Assembly (NCBI RefSeq): GCF_022760835.1
Contig: NZ_JAKTNQ010000007.1
Coordinates: forward strand, 23,753 to 87,752
Length of the DNA stretch: 64,000 nt
Source: Thermus altitudinis
GTDB taxonomy: Bacteria > Deinococcota > Deinococci > Deinococcales > Thermaceae
Direction: 5' to 3'
The notes beneath the pieces are model-generated. The model searched no databases, had not been told where the DNA came from, and worked only from the letters and a program-made list of their open reading frames with translations. This document shows positions 1-8,550 of this stretch, piece after piece. A program made the translations under genes and the position numbers. Every line of letters begins with the position of its first letter. The stretch's first letter is position 1.

Positions 1-1
1 G

Positions 2-982
2 GAAACCCGGCTGGAGGGGGTGAAGGCCTACTACTGGGACCTGGTGCAGTTTGCCCAGAAGGGGCTTCTTCCCTTCCTCTTTGCCGACCGGGGGGGGATG
101 AGCAACCTGGGCTACCTCATCGTCCACGTGACGGAAAAGCTGAGGCGGCTGGCGGAAGGGCAGAAGGGCCCCCACCTCCTGGTTTCGGACTGGCCAGGAG
201 CGGAGCTTCCGGAGGAGATCACCTTTGACGACCTGGGCCGGGTGCGGTTGAAAAGCTTCGCCCAACTGGTGCAGTACCTGGAGTACAAGCTTCTGGGGTC
301 CGAAACGGGGGAAGGGAAGGGGGACGAGACCTGGGTGGCCCGCCAGGCCCGGGGGACCCTCGAGGCCTTTGTGCGCCGCCTCCGCTCCAGCGTGGAGAAC
401 GTGGGCCACCTGATCCGGGGAGACCGCCCGGGCAACCCCCCGGACCCCCTTTCGGGGAGCCATCAGGTGCACGTGGTGGACCTGGCCAAGCTCTCCCCCC
501 AGGCCCAGATGTTCGTGGTGGGTAGCCTCCTCTCCGACCTCTTCGCCAAGAAGGAGCGGGGCCAGTACCGGGGGCGGGTCTTCGTGGTCTTGGATGAGCT
601 CAACAAGTACGCTCCCCGGGACGAGGAAAGCCCCATCAAGGACGTGCTCCTGGACATCGCCGAACGGGGCCGCTCCTTGGGGGTCATCCTCATCGGGGCG
701 CAGCAGACCGCCAGCGAGGTGGAGCGGAGGGTGGTGGGCAACGCCGCCATCCGGGTGGTGGGCAGGCTGGATGCCGCCGAGGCCGAGCGGCCCGAGTACC
801 GCTACCTCCCCACCTCCTTCCGCCAACGGGCCCTGATCCTGCCCCAGGGGATGGTGATCCTGCACCAGCCGGAGATCCCCGTGCCCCTTTTGGTGCGCTT
901 TCCCTTCCCGGCTTGGGCCACCAAGCGGGAGGAGGTCCTGGAGGACAACTCCGCCGAGGCCCTTAGGCGGGAGTTCTTCTAG
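2..982 (+). CDS. HerA-like (DUF87) ATPase, 5'-truncated by window edge
   Basis: The frame is open from base 2, so this is the C-terminal part (about 320 residues from the first in-window GTG) of a larger protein. It has a Walker B-like strand ending in VFVVLDELNKYAP, then a sensor-like segment (VILIGAQQTASEVERRV) and a C-terminal beta-rich tail, as in HerA/FtsK-like DUF87 ATPases that translocate DNA, usually with a NurA nuclease. The Walker A motif must lie upstream of the window. The stop is 15 bp before gcvT. HerA is an inference from the family; no NurA gene is visible here. Confidence 0.75.
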   Translation, partial: ETRLEGVKAYYWDLVQFAQKGLLPFLFADRGGMSNLGYLIVHVTEKLRRLAEGQKGPHLLVSDWPGAELPEEITFDDLGRVRLKSFAQLVQYLEYKLLGSETGEGKGDETWVARQARGTLEAFVRRLRSSVENVGHLIRGDRPGNPPDPLSGSHQVHVVDLAKLSPQAQMFVVGSLLSDLFAKKERGQYRGRVFVVLDELNKYAPRDEESPIKDVLLDIAERGRSLGVILIGAQQTASEVERRVVGNAAIRVVGRLDAAEAERPEYRYLPTSFRQRALILPQGMVILHQPEIPVPLLVRFPFPAWATKREEVLEDNSAEALRREFF

Positions 983-997
983 TAGGATGGGGCTACC

Positions 998-2047
998 ATG
1001 AAGGAGACCCCGCTGTATCAAGCCCACCTGCGCCACGGGGGACGCATGGTGGAGTTTGCCGGCTACGCCCTGCCCTTGCAGTACACCTCCATCGTGGAGG
1101 AGCACCTCTTCGTGCGCCGGGAGGCGGGGCTTTTTGACGTAAGCCACATGGGGGAGTTTCTCATCCGGGGCCCTGGGGCCCTGGCCTTTTTGCAGTGGGC
1201 GACGGTTAACGACGCCGCCAGGCTCAAGGTGGGCCGGGCCCAGTACTCCATGCTTCCCAACGCCCAAGGGGGGGTGGTGGACGACATCTACCTGTACCGT
1301 CTGGCGGAGGAGGAGTACCTCATGGTGGTGAACGCCGCCAACATCGCCAAGGACTTTGCCCACCTGAAGGAGCTTGCCCGGGGCTTTGCCGTGGAGCTCA
1401 CCGACGTCTCGGAGGAGACCGCCCTTCTGGCCCTCCAGGGGCCTAAGGCGGCCTCCCTCCTCCAGGGATTGACCGAGGCCGACCTTTCGCAAAGGAAGAA
1501 GAACGAGGTGTTCGCCGCTCGTGTGGCGGGCCGGCCCGCCCGCCTGGCCCGGACCGGGTACACCGGGGAGGATGGCTTTGAGCTGTTCCTGGCCCCGGGG
1601 GATGCCGAAGAGGTCTTTGAGGCCCTCTTGGCGGCGGGGGCCAGACCCGCAGGCCTAGGGGCCCGGGATACCCTGCGCTTGGAGGCCGGCTTTCCCCTTT
1701 ACGGCCACGAGCTCACCGACGCCACCAACCCCCTGTGCACCCCCTGGGCCTGGGTGGTGAAGAGGGAGAAGGAGTACTACGGCAAGGAGGCGATGCTGGC
1801 CACGCCGTGCGCGGATAAGCTCATCGGCCTGGTGTTGGAGGTGGGGATTCCCCGGGAGGGGTATGGGGTGTACTCCGGTGACCGGGCGGTGGGCCGGGTG
1901 ACCAGCGGGGGCTATTCTCCCCTATTGGAAAAGGGCATCGCCTTGGCCTATGTGGAAAAGGAGGCGGAGGGACCTTTTGTGGTGGAGGTCAGGGGACGGA
2001 AGGTTGGGGCTTCCCTTAGCCCTTTGCCCTTTGTACCGCTAAAATAG
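998..2047 (+). CDS. gcvT: Aminomethyltransferase (glycine cleavage T protein)
   Basis: T protein of the glycine cleavage system. It moves the aminomethyl carbon from lipoylated H protein to tetrahydrofolate, giving methylene-THF and ammonia. At 349 residues it is of family length. The N-terminal folate-binding motif GLFDVSHMGEF (around residues 45-54) and the ARDTLRLEAGFPLYGHEL segment are intact. It is followed 18 bp later by gcvH, and the operon runs on to gcvPA and gcvPB. An AGGA-rich ribosome binding site precedes the ATG. Confidence 0.97.
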   Translation: MKETPLYQAHLRHGGRMVEFAGYALPLQYTSIVEEHLFVRREAGLFDVSHMGEFLIRGPGALAFLQWATVNDAARLKVGRAQYSMLPNAQGGVVDDIYLYRLAEEEYLMVVNAANIAKDFAHLKELARGFAVELTDVSEETALLALQGPKAASLLQGLTEADLSQRKKNEVFAARVAGRPARLARTGYTGEDGFELFLAPGDAEEVFEALLAAGARPAGLGARDTLRLEAGFPLYGHELTDATNPLCTPWAWVVKREKEYYGKEAMLATPCADKLIGLVLEVGIPREGYGVYSGDRAVGRVTSGGYSPLLEKGIALAYVEKEAEGPFVVEVRGRKVGASLSPLPFVPLK

Positions 2048-2065
2048 CGGGGGTTAGGAGGCGCT

Positions 2066-2452
2066 ATGGACATACCCAAGGACCGCTTTTACACCAAGAC
2101 CCACGAGTGGGCCCTGCCCGAAGGGGATACGGTTCTGGTGGGCATCACCGACTACGCCCAGGATGCCCTGGGGGACGTGGTCTACGTGGAGCTCCCCGAG
2201 GTGGGGCGCAGGGTGGAGAAGGGGGAGGCGGTGGCCGTGGTGGAGAGTGTGAAGACCGCCTCCGACATCTATGCCCCTGTGGCTGGGGAGGTGGTGGAGG
2301 TGAACGCCGCCTTGGAGAAGACCCCGGAGCTCATCAACCAGGACCCCTACGGGGAGGGTTGGATCTTCCGCCTTCGCCCCCTGGACATGGGGCACCTGGA
2401 CGACCTTCTGGATGCCGCTGGCTACCAGGAGGTCCTGGAAAGCGAGGCGTAG
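2066..2452 (+). CDS. gcvH: Glycine cleavage H protein (lipoyl carrier)
   Basis: Small lipoyl carrier of 128 residues that shuttles the aminomethyl group between the P and T proteins. The lipoylated lysine is Lys63 in [22 protein letters not shown] precedes the ATG. It is separated from gcvPA by a 117-bp spacer with two hairpins, unlike the tight junctions elsewhere in the operon, so its expression may be uncoupled from that of the P subunits. Confidence 0.97.
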   Translation: MDIPKDRFYTKTHEWALPEGDTVLVGITDYAQDALGDVVYVELPEVGRRVEKGEAVAVVESVKTASDIYAPVAGEVVEVNAALEKTPELINQDPYGEGWIFRLRPLDMGHLDDLLDAAGYQEVLESEA

Positions 2453-2485
2453 GGCGGCCGGTATGGCGGGTTTTGGGCTTTGCGG

Positions 2486-2509
2486 TGCCCGGATGTCCTT
2501 AGCCGGGCA
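2486..2509 (+). promoter_or_regulatory. Hairpin 1 in the gcvH-gcvPA spacer
   Basis: Perfect 7-bp stem TGCCCGG/CCGGGCA (2486-2492 with 2503-2509) and a 10-nt loop. It lies 17 nt upstream of a second, terminator-like hairpin in the same spacer. Function unknown; it could be part of an attenuator or an mRNA processing or stability element. Confidence 0.45.
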
Positions 2510-2526
2510 GCGGAGCCCTTCTGTGG

Positions 2527-2557
2527 CCCCGGGTCAAATGGCCCGGGGGTTTTGTTT
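2527..2557 (+). terminator. Intercistronic terminator-like hairpin before gcvPA
   Basis: Stem CCCCGGG (2527-2533) / CCCGGGG (2542-2548) with an 8-nt loop, followed by a U-rich run TTTTGTTT. It sits inside the gcv operon, 13 nt before the gcvPA ATG, so it would cut readthrough into gcvPA-gcvPB unless countered. The AAGGA ribosome binding site follows directly. Confidence 0.55.
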
Positions 2558-2569
2558 AAGGATGGACCT

Positions 2570-3886
2570 ATGGACTACACGCCCCATACGGAGGAGGAGA
2601 TCCAGGCCATGCTGCAACGGGTGGGGGCGGGAAGCCTCGAGGACCTCTACCGGCACCTGCCCCAGGAGGTTCTAAACCCCCAGATTTCCCTGCCCGAGCC
2701 CTTGCCCGAGTGGGCGGTGTTGGAGGAGCTCAAGCGGCTTGCGGCCAACAACAAGCCTGCCTTCAAGGCCTTTTTGGGAGGGGGGATACGCAGCCATCAC
2801 ACCCCGCCCGTGGTCCAGGCCCTGGCAAGCCGGGGGGAGTTCCTCACCGCCTACACCCCTTACCAGCCGGAGGTAAGCCAGGGGGTTTTGCAGGCCATTT
2901 TTGAGTACCAGACCATGGTGGCGGAGCTTGCGGGCCTGGAGGTGGCCAACGCCTCCATGTACGACGGGGCTACCGCCTTGGCGGAAGGGGTCCTTTTGGC
3001 CCTCAGGGAGACGGGGAGGATGCGGGTGGTGGTTTCCCAAGGGGTGCACCCCGAGTACCGGGAAGTCCTCCAAAGCTACCTGGACGCCGTAGGGGCCGAG
3101 CTTCGCACCTGGCCTTTGCGGGAGGGCCGTACGCCCCTAGGGGAGATACCCGAGGGCACGGGGGCGGTGGTGGCGCAAAACCCCAACTATCTGGGCGCCC
3201 TGGAGGACCTCGCCCCCCTGGCCGAGGCCGCCCATAGGGCGGGGGCGCTTTTCGTGGTGGTGGCCGACCCCCTTTCCCTCGGGGTTCTGGAGCCGCCCGG
3301 GGCCTACGGGGCGGACATCGCCGTGGGGGACGGCCAGACCCTGGGTCTGCCCATGGGGTTTGGCGGGCCCCACTTCGGCTACCTGGCCACCAAGAAAGCC
3401 TTCGTGCGCCAGCTTCCCGGCCGGCTGGTGTCGGAAACCGTGGACGTGGAGGGCAGGCGGGGTTACATCCTCACCCTGCAGGCGCGGGAACAGTACATCC
3501 GCCGGGCCAAGGCCAAGAGCAACATCACCACCAACGCCCAGCTCACCGCCCTCATGGGGGCCATGTACCTGGCGGCCTTGGGGCCAGAAGGCCTTAAGGA
3601 GGTGGCTCTAAAGGGCGTGGCCATGGCCCACCGCCTTTGGGAACTCCTCTTGGAGATCCCCGGGGTGGCGCCCTTTACCCCGAAGCCCTTTTTCAACGAG
3701 TTCGTCCTCAGGCTTCCCCGGGATCCCCAGGCGGTGCGAAAAGCCCTGGCGGCACGGGGCTTCCACGCCGCCACCCCGGTGCCCAGGGAGTACGGGGAGA
3801 ACCTGGCCCTTTTCGCCGCCACGGAACTTCACCGGGAAGAGGACCTTATGGCCCTCGCGGAGGCCATGCGGGAGGTGCTGGCATGA
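2570..3886 (+). CDS. gcvPA: Glycine dehydrogenase (decarboxylating) subunit 1
   Basis: N-terminal half-subunit of the split P protein, the PLP enzyme that decarboxylates glycine onto the H protein lipoyl arm. The ATG at 2570 is chosen over an upstream in-frame TTG at 2480 because it has an AAGGA ribosome binding site, the family N-terminus ([15 protein letters not shown]) and the usual length of 438 residues. The longer frame would read through both spacer hairpins. The stop overlaps the gcvPB start as ATGA. Confidence 0.96.
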   Translation: MDYTPHTEEEIQAMLQRVGAGSLEDLYRHLPQEVLNPQISLPEPLPEWAVLEELKRLAANNKPAFKAFLGGGIRSHHTPPVVQALASRGEFLTAYTPYQPEVSQGVLQAIFEYQTMVAELAGLEVANASMYDGATALAEGVLLALRETGRMRVVVSQGVHPEYREVLQSYLDAVGAELRTWPLREGRTPLGEIPEGTGAVVAQNPNYLGALEDLAPLAEAAHRAGALFVVVADPLSLGVLEPPGAYGADIAVGDGQTLGLPMGFGGPHFGYLATKKAFVRQLPGRLVSETVDVEGRRGYILTLQAREQYIRRAKAKSNITTNAQLTALMGAMYLAALGPEGLKEVALKGVAMAHRLWELLLEIPGVAPFTPKPFFNEFVLRLPRDPQAVRKALAARGFHAATPVPREYGENLALFAATELHREEDLMALAEAMREVLA

Positions 3887-5307
3887 ACTACCCCACCATC
3901 TTTGAACGGAGCCGTCACGGAAGACGGGGCTTGAGGCTGGTGCAGGAGGTTCCCGAGGCCACCCGCTACATCCCGGAAGGGTTCCTGCGCAAGGAGCCAC
4001 CCCGGCTTCCCCAGGTGGACGAGCTCACCCTGGTGCGCCACTACACGGGGCTTTCCCGCCGCCAGGTGGGGGTGGACACCACCTTCTACCCCTTGGGCAG
4101 CTGCACCATGAAGTACAACCCCAAGCTCCATGAGGAGGCGGTGCGGCTTTTCGCCGACCTCCACCCCTACCAGGACCCGAGGACCGCCCAAGGGGCCTTG
4201 GAGCTCATGTGGCAGCTTGGGGAGTACCTGAAGGCCCTCACCGGCATGGACGCCATCACCCTAGAGCCGGCCGCCGGGGCCCACGGGGAGCTTACCGGGA
4301 TCCTCATCATCCGCGCCTACCACCAGGACCGGGGGGAGGGGAAGGAGAGGCGGGTGGTGTTGGTGCCGGACTCCGCCCACGGCTCCAACCCCGCCACCGC
4401 CAGCATGGCGGGGTACGAGGTGCGGGAGGTCCCCTCGGGGCCGGATGGGGAGGTGGACCTCGAGGCCCTAAAGCGGGAGCTGGGCCCCCATGTGGCCGCC
4501 ATCATGCTCACCAACCCCAACACCCTAGGGCTTTTTGAAAGGCGGATCCTGGAGATCGCCCGCCTGAGCAAGGAGGCGGGGGTGCAGCTCTACTACGATG
4601 GCGCCAACCTCAACGCCATCATGGGCTGGGCCCGGCCTGGGGACATGGGTTTTGACGTGGTGCACCTGAACCTGCACAAGACCTTCACCGTGCCCCATGG
4701 GGGAGGCGGCCCCGGTTCCGGGCCCGTGGGGGTGAAGGCCCACCTGGCCCCTTACCTCCCCGTGCCCACGGTGGAAAGGGGAGAGGAAGGCTTCCACCTG
4801 AACTTTGACCTCCCCAAGAGCATCGGCCGGGTGCGAAGCTTCTATGGCAACTTCCTGGCCTTGGTGCGGGCTTGGGCCTATATCCGCACCCTAGGGCTAG
4901 AGGGTCTTAAGAAGGCCGCGGCCCTTTCCGTGCTGAACGCCCGCTACCTGAAGGAACTCCTCAAGGAAAGGGGCTACCGCATCCCCTACGACGGGCCTTG
5001 CATGCACGAGTTCGTGGCCCAGCCGCCCGCGGGCTTCCGCACCCTGGACCTGGCCAAGGGGCTTTTGGAGCTGGGCTTCCACCCGCCCACGGTGTACTTT
5101 CCCCTCATCGTCAAGGAGGCCCTGATGGTGGAGCCCACGGAGACGGAGAGCAAGGAGACCCTCGAGGCCTTCGCCGAGGCCCTCGGGGAGCTCTTGCAAA
5201 AGCCCAAGGAGTGGCTGGAAGGGGCCCCCTACACCACCCCCGTCCGCCGGCTGGACGAGGTGCGGGCCAACAAGCAGCCCAAGCTCACCTACTTTGACGA
5301 AGGATAA
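3883..5307 (+). CDS. gcvPB: Glycine dehydrogenase (decarboxylating) subunit 2
   Basis: C-terminal, PLP-carrying half of the split P protein, 474 residues. The Schiff-base lysine is Lys266 in [16 protein letters not shown]. The start ATG at 3883 overlaps the gcvPA stop (ATGA), which implies translational coupling of the two halves of the alpha2beta2 enzyme. A longer in-frame extension upstream is only the out-of-frame shadow of gcvPA. A strong hairpin follows 1 bp after the stop. Confidence 0.97.
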   Translation: MNYPTIFERSRHGRRGLRLVQEVPEATRYIPEGFLRKEPPRLPQVDELTLVRHYTGLSRRQVGVDTTFYPLGSCTMKYNPKLHEEAVRLFADLHPYQDPRTAQGALELMWQLGEYLKALTGMDAITLEPAAGAHGELTGILIIRAYHQDRGEGKERRVVLVPDSAHGSNPATASMAGYEVREVPSGPDGEVDLEALKRELGPHVAAIMLTNPNTLGLFERRILEIARLSKEAGVQLYYDGANLNAIMGWARPGDMGFDVVHLNLHKTFTVPHGGGGPGSGPVGVKAHLAPYLPVPTVERGEEGFHLNFDLPKSIGRVRSFYGNFLALVRAWAYIRTLGLEGLKKAAALSVLNARYLKELLKERGYRIPYDGPCMHEFVAQPPAGFRTLDLAKGLLELGFHPPTVYFPLIVKEALMVEPTETESKETLEAFAEALGELLQKPKEWLEGAPYTTPVRRLDEVRANKQPKLTYFDEG

Positions 5308-5308
5308 A

Positions 5309-5333
5309 GGGGAGGGGCCTAGGGCCCCTCCCC
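5309..5333. terminator. Bidirectional terminator between gcvPB and the rhodanese gene
   Basis: Perfect 11-bp stem GGGGAGGGGCC/GGCCCCTCCCC (5309-5319 with 5323-5333) and a 3-nt loop. It lies between two convergent genes, 1 bp after the gcvPB stop and 10 bp before the rhodanese stop. There is no clear T-run on either side. Confidence 0.7.
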
Positions 5334-5343
5334 CAGGGCGGCC

Positions 5344-5805
5344 TTATTTCTCCACGGGTAGGCCGGCTCCCGTCCAACCTTTCCAGCCCATGCGGATGTT
5401 GTAAACCTCATAGCCCTGGCCGCGGAGGAAGAGCAAGGCCATGGCGGCTCTATGGCTGGAGCCACAGTAGACCACGATGGGTTTTCCCTTGGGCAGTTCT
5501 GCTAGGCGGTTGGGTAGCTCGTGGAGGGGGATGTTTACGGCTCCGGGAACATGTCCGTTCTTGTAATCCTGAGGAGGCCGGACATCCAGAACAAAGGCCT
5601 CCATGAACTCCATCAGCTGCTTGGCCTCCACCGCATCCCGGTTGTAGTCGTCCGTGGTGATGGTGGCCAGGAAGCTCCCTACCTCCTTGACGGTGGGCGG
5701 GGAGAAGAAGGTTGGAAGCTTGGTTTGCGCCAAAACGGGAAGCAGTAGGAGAAGGCCGAGCCAAGGCCACTTCGGCAACCTTGCTAAAGAAAAGTTTTTT
5801 CTCAT
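5344..5805 (-). CDS. Exported rhodanese-like sulfurtransferase
   Basis: 153 residues. A basic N-terminus and hydrophobic core (LGLLLLLPVLAQ, about residues 16-27) look like a Sec signal peptide, so the protein probably acts outside the membrane. A single rhodanese domain follows: LDVRPPQDYKNGHVPGAVNIP, then the catalytic loop CGSSHR with Cys114 and Arg119, which would carry a persulfide. It has its own promoter with an inverted repeat over the -10 box. The substrate cannot be told from sequence. Confidence 0.88.
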   Translation of the reverse strand: MRKNFSLARLPKWPWLGLLLLLPVLAQTKLPTFFSPPTVKEVGSFLATITTDDYNRDAVEAKQLMEFMEAFVLDVRPPQDYKNGHVPGAVNIPLHELPNRLAELPKGKPIVVYCGSSHRAAMALLFLRGQGYEVYNIRMGWKGWTGAGLPVEK

Positions 5806-5825
5806 GGTTTCCTCCTAGGCTTGAA

Positions 5826-5854
5826 AGCCTAGCTCACCACCCTTCAGCTGTCAA
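5826..5854 (-). promoter_or_regulatory. SigA-type promoter of the rhodanese gene, with inverted repeat
   Basis: On the minus strand, -35 TTGACA (5849-5854), 17-bp spacer, -10 TAGGCT (5826-5831). The -10 is half of the inverted repeat TAGGCT-TTCA-AGCCTA, a possible operator or leader hairpin. An AGGAGG ribosome binding site precedes the ATG. The bases next to the -35 (GTCAAGAAA on the plus strand) match part of the half-site found at the acs and actP promoters. Confidence 0.65.
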
Positions 5855-5887
5855 GAAACGGGAATACAGTTTTAAGGTGTAGAGGGT

Positions 5888-6772
5888 TCAGAGGCCGAAA
5901 TAGGCCCGCGCCAGGGCCACATCCTTGGCGATCTGGCCCTTTAACTCTTCCAAGTTAGGGAAGCGCCGTTCCTCCCGCAGGCGCTTTAGGAAGGCGATGC
6001 GCATTTCCTCCCCATAGAGTTCCCCGGCAAAGCCCAGGAGGTGGACCTCGAGGCGCCGCTCGCTCCCGTTTAAGGTGGGCCTCGTGCCCACGTTGGCCAC
6101 TCCCTTATAGCGGCCAAAGGCTCCTTGGGCCTCCACGGCAAACACCCCGGGGGGAAGGACCTTCTGGGGGTGGACGGCCAGGTTGGCGGTGGGAAAGCCG
6201 AGCTTCCTCCCCAGCTTTTCCCCTTCCACCACCACCCCGTAAGCCCCATAGGGCCGGCCCAAAAGGTGGCGGGCCTCCTCCACCCGGCCCTCTTGCAAAT
6301 GGGCGCGGATGCGGCTGCTTTTCACCGGTTCCCCACCTAGGGTCAGAAGGGGAACCGTGCGCACCGGGGCCACCCGGGCCAAGTCCTCGGGCCCCCCGGT
6401 CCTTCCCTTGCCAAAACGGAAGTCTTCCCCCACATAGATGCGGCTGGCTCCCAGCCGCTTTAGGTCCTCCAGGAACTCCTCCGCCTCCCTCTGGGCGAAG
6501 GTCTCGTTGAAGGCTACCGCCAGGATGAGCTCCACCCCTAGCGCCCTTAAGGCCTCCACCTTTTCCGTAAGGTCCATCAGGAACCCCTCCCCCCGGGTGA
6601 AGACCTTGGTGGGAGGGTCAAAGGTGTAGACCAAAAGGGGCTGGTGAAGGCTCTTGGCCTCGGCCTGGGCCAGGTGCAAAAGGTGCTGATGGCCCAGGTG
6701 CACCCCATCAAAGGAGCCCACGGCCACCACCTTGGCCCCTTTGGGGACGTCAGCGACCTCGGAGAAAAGCAT
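5888..6772 (-). CDS. ribF: Bifunctional riboflavin kinase / FAD synthetase
   Basis: 294 residues. The N-terminal nucleotidyltransferase domain carries GSFDGVHLGHQHLL (HxGH-type motif, residues about 18-31). The C-terminal flavokinase domain carries GRKLGFPTANL and VANVGTRPTLNG. It phosphorylates riboflavin to FMN and adenylylates FMN to FAD in the cytoplasm. Its start lies inside the 3' end of the upstream Nudix gene (23-bp overlap), so the two are probably co-transcribed and translationally coupled. Confidence 0.95.
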   Translation of the reverse strand: MLFSEVADVPKGAKVVAVGSFDGVHLGHQHLLHLAQAEAKSLHQPLLVYTFDPPTKVFTRGEGFLMDLTEKVEALRALGVELILAVAFNETFAQREAEEFLEDLKRLGASRIYVGEDFRFGKGRTGGPEDLARVAPVRTVPLLTLGGEPVKSSRIRAHLQEGRVEEARHLLGRPYGAYGVVVEGEKLGRKLGFPTANLAVHPQKVLPPGVFAVEAQGAFGRYKGVANVGTRPTLNGSERRLEVHLLGFAGELYGEEMRIAFLKRLREERRFPNLEELKGQIAKDVALARAYFGL

Positions 6773-7238
6773 GGTAGTAAAGTACGCCCACCAGACCGGT
6801 GGCGGAAAACTCCACCTCGCCTTTATGGTGCATCTCTAAGGCCTTTTCCGGCTCCAGCCAGACCACCTCTATGGCCTCGTCTTCGTCGGGGTTTGCGCTT
6901 GCTTCCCTTAGGTTTTGCGCCAGGAAGACGTGGGTCTTCTCATCGGTGAAGCCTGGGGAAACGTAGTAGCTGAAAAGGTACGTAAGGTCCCCCGTAAGGC
7001 CTGTTTCCTCGGCCAGCTCCCGCCGGGCAGTTTCCCAGGGGTCTTCCCCAGGTTCCATAAGGCCAGCGGGGATTTCCAGGGGAGCTAGCCCCACGGCAGG
7101 CCGGGGCTGGCGCACGAAGAGCATCTTCCCGTCCTTCATGGCGATGACGGCCACCGCTGGTCTATGCTCCACGATCTCGTAGTGGCCTTCCAAGGCCAGG
7201 TTCAGGATGCGGCCCCGGTAGAGGTAGGTGCGGCTCAC
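6750..7238 (-). CDS. Nudix hydrolase, probable ADP-ribose pyrophosphatase
   Basis: 162 residues with a complete Nudix box at about 59-81: G-x5-E-x7-REL-x-EE-x-GL, read as GLMEPGED...RRELAEETGL. Thermus ADP-ribose pyrophosphatases have this architecture, so hydrolysis of ADP-ribose to AMP and ribose 5-phosphate is the likely activity; other nucleotide substrates are possible. The GTG start at 7238 has a -10-like TAACAT six bases upstream, so the mRNA may be leaderless. It is the first gene of a unit with ribF. Confidence 0.85.
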   Translation of the reverse strand: MSRTYLYRGRILNLALEGHYEIVEHRPAVAVIAMKDGKMLFVRQPRPAVGLAPLEIPAGLMEPGEDPWETARRELAEETGLTGDLTYLFSYYVSPGFTDEKTHVFLAQNLREASANPDEDEAIEVVWLEPEKALEMHHKGEVEFSATGLVGVLYYHAFLRGR

Positions 7239-7244
7239 GTCCCC

Positions 7245-7250
7245 ATGTTA
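7245..7250 (-). promoter_or_regulatory. -10 element TAACAT for a leaderless Nudix-ribF mRNA
   Basis: TAACAT on the minus strand ends 6 nt before the GTG start, leaving room only for a transcript that begins at or next to the start codon. No convincing -35 is seen. The same spacing recurs at several other genes in this window. Confidence 0.45.
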
Positions 7251-7260
7251 AGGCCAACGG

Positions 7261-7282
7261 CCCCGGGGGACACCCCCCGGGG
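7261..7282 (-). terminator. Terminator-like hairpin after the multiheme cytochrome gene
   Basis: 9-bp stem CCCCGGGGG/CCCCCGGGG (7261-7269 with 7274-7282), 14 bp past the cytochrome stop and just upstream of the Nudix promoter. No T-run follows. Confidence 0.55.
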
Positions 7283-7296
7283 TTACCGCAAGGGAA

Positions 7297-8412
7297 TCAC
7301 TGGAGGGCGTTCAGGGTAGCCAGGAGGACGGCGCGGGTGTAGGTGGGATTATGCACCCCCTTGGAGCCGTCGTTCACCAGGAGGAGATAGTTCCAGCTGG
7401 CCCGGACGATGGGGTCCTTGGTGAGGAAGACGGGCTGGCCCTTTTCGTCCCGGATATCCCCAAGCTGGCTGTAGAGCACGGTGCCGTCGGTGAGCGTCAT
7501 CTTGAAGGCGATCTGCCCGGCGATGGAAACGATGTCCACTCGGTACACCGGAGCCTGCACCGGGGTGTTGGGGGCGAACTGGCCGGTTTCCGGGTTATAG
7601 GCCCGGACAGTCTTAATGCGGTCCCTTACTGCCAGAACCCGGGCGTTCACCTGGCTACGCAGCAGGGAGAGGAGGTGGTTGGTGTTTTCCTGGACCATTT
7701 CCTTGGTGTACTTGGTACCGTGGCAAGAGGCGCAGAGGTTTTCCGGGGTCTTGAAGGTGTGGCTGGAGTACTCCCCTGTACCCGCCAGGCTCATGTGGCA
7801 GGTGGAGCAGGCGTTCCCGGTGAAGAAGGCATGGGGGTTGGGCCATTCCTTGGTGTCATCCACAAAGAAGGCGTTCTTACCCAGGATTACGTCCCCTTGG
7901 CTGGAGGCGTGGGGCGGCACATACCGGCCAGGGTCCTCGGTGTTCCAGGTAATGCGGCCGTTCCGGGAGTTGTGGCAGGCGATGCACAGGGCGGCGTTGC
8001 CCACGGCCGTGGCCTTAAACCCCGAGGGCAACATGGGGGTATCGTGCACCAGGCGCAAATCCCCCTCCTCGTCGTGGCAGGCCTTGCAGGTGATGGGTCT
8101 GACCTGGTCCCTGGTCAGCCCCAGGGACTTGAGGTAGTCCACGGTGGCCGGCTTGCCGTCCGGACCCACCAGGTTTCCGGGGTTGCCCTTTTTAAGCTGG
8201 TCCAGCCAAGCGATGAAGCCCTGCTCGCTGTGGCAACGGGCGCAGTGGGCGGCGCCCTCGGCTCGGGCCTCCACTGTGGCCACGCTCAGGGTCTTGGCCC
8301 CCATCACCCCGTTATTATGGGCGCTTTGCTCCCATTCCTTTTGGATAGCCTCCTTGTTGGAAAGGGCTACCATGAGGCCCAGGGCCAAGAGGACCAAAAG
8401 GGCTTTTTTCAT
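7297..8412 (-). CDS. Pentaheme c-type cytochrome, exported
   Basis: 371 residues from the ATG at 8412, chosen over a GTG at 8421 because AAGGGGTGAT sits 8 nt upstream and the protein then starts MKKALLVLLALGL, a signal or anchor sequence. Five CxxCH heme sites: CARCH (57), CKACH (109), CIACH (143), CSTCH (202) and CASCH (227), so electron transfer outside the membrane is expected. No known enzymatic signature was recognised. The C-terminal third has no further hemes and looks beta-rich. It is monocistronic, with a promoter and a terminator. Confidence 0.87.
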   Translation of the reverse strand: MKKALLVLLALGLMVALSNKEAIQKEWEQSAHNNGVMGAKTLSVATVEARAEGAAHCARCHSEQGFIAWLDQLKKGNPGNLVGPDGKPATVDYLKSLGLTRDQVRPITCKACHDEEGDLRLVHDTPMLPSGFKATAVGNAALCIACHNSRNGRITWNTEDPGRYVPPHASSQGDVILGKNAFFVDDTKEWPNPHAFFTGNACSTCHMSLAGTGEYSSHTFKTPENLCASCHGTKYTKEMVQENTNHLLSLLRSQVNARVLAVRDRIKTVRAYNPETGQFAPNTPVQAPVYRVDIVSIAGQIAFKMTLTDGTVLYSQLGDIRDEKGQPVFLTKDPIVRASWNYLLLVNDGSKGVHNPTYTRAVLLATLNALQ

Positions 8413-8434
8413 AAGCATCACCCCTTACGCGTCC

Positions 8435-8464
8435 ATTACATACCCCCATTACCACCTGAGTCAA
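8435..8464 (-). promoter_or_regulatory. Promoter of the pentaheme cytochrome gene
   Basis: Minus strand: -35 TTGACT (8459-8464), 18-bp spacer, -10 TGTAAT (8435-8440). Transcription would start near 8428, about 16 nt before the ATG, and the ribosome binding site AAGGGG lies in this short leader. Confidence 0.65.
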
Positions 8465-8471
8465 GGGCAAG

Positions 8472-8503
8472 GTGTCCCCGCAAGCGGGGGCACGTTCCCC
8501 CGC
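8472..8503. other. Two overlapping, mutually exclusive hairpins between divergent genes
   Basis: GTGTCCCCG/CGGGGGCAC (8472-8480 with 8485-8493, loop CAAG) competes with GCGGGGG/CCCCCGC (8484-8490 with 8497-8503) for the same G-rich arm. They lie between the cytochrome promoter and the start of the 2H phosphoesterase gene. They could be a protein-binding site or the remnant of a repeat; nothing further was recognised. Confidence 0.35.
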
Positions 8504-8537
8504 GATAGCCAGGGGTAGGGTATCCAGGTACAGAGGG

Positions 8538-8543
8538 TATACT
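8538..8543 (+). promoter_or_regulatory. -10 element TATACT, leaderless start of the 2H phosphoesterase gene
   Basis: TATACT ends 7 nt before the ATG at 8551, the spacing of a leaderless mRNA. The predicted -35 position (8515-8520) shows no consensus. Confidence 0.5.
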
Positions 8544-8550
8544 GGGCGGC

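Noticed and set aside
2453..2569. Glycine riboswitch in the gcv operon
   Set aside because: The spacer lacks the conserved glycine aptamer core as I remember it and lies within the operon, not before it; only two simple hairpins are seen.
3637..3882. N-terminal extension of gcvPB by 82 codons
   Set aside because: It is the out-of-frame shadow of gcvPA, Pro/Gly/Arg-rich; the ATGA-overlapping start gives the known subunit length.
8472..8503. CRISPR repeat (TCCCCGC...GCGGGG resembles type I-E repeats)
   Set aside because: Only one copy, no regularly spaced second repeat and no cas genes in the window.
7351..8508. A 385-codon plus-strand frame
   Set aside because: Antisense to the cytochrome c gene, whose five CxxCH motifs and signal peptide settle the strand.
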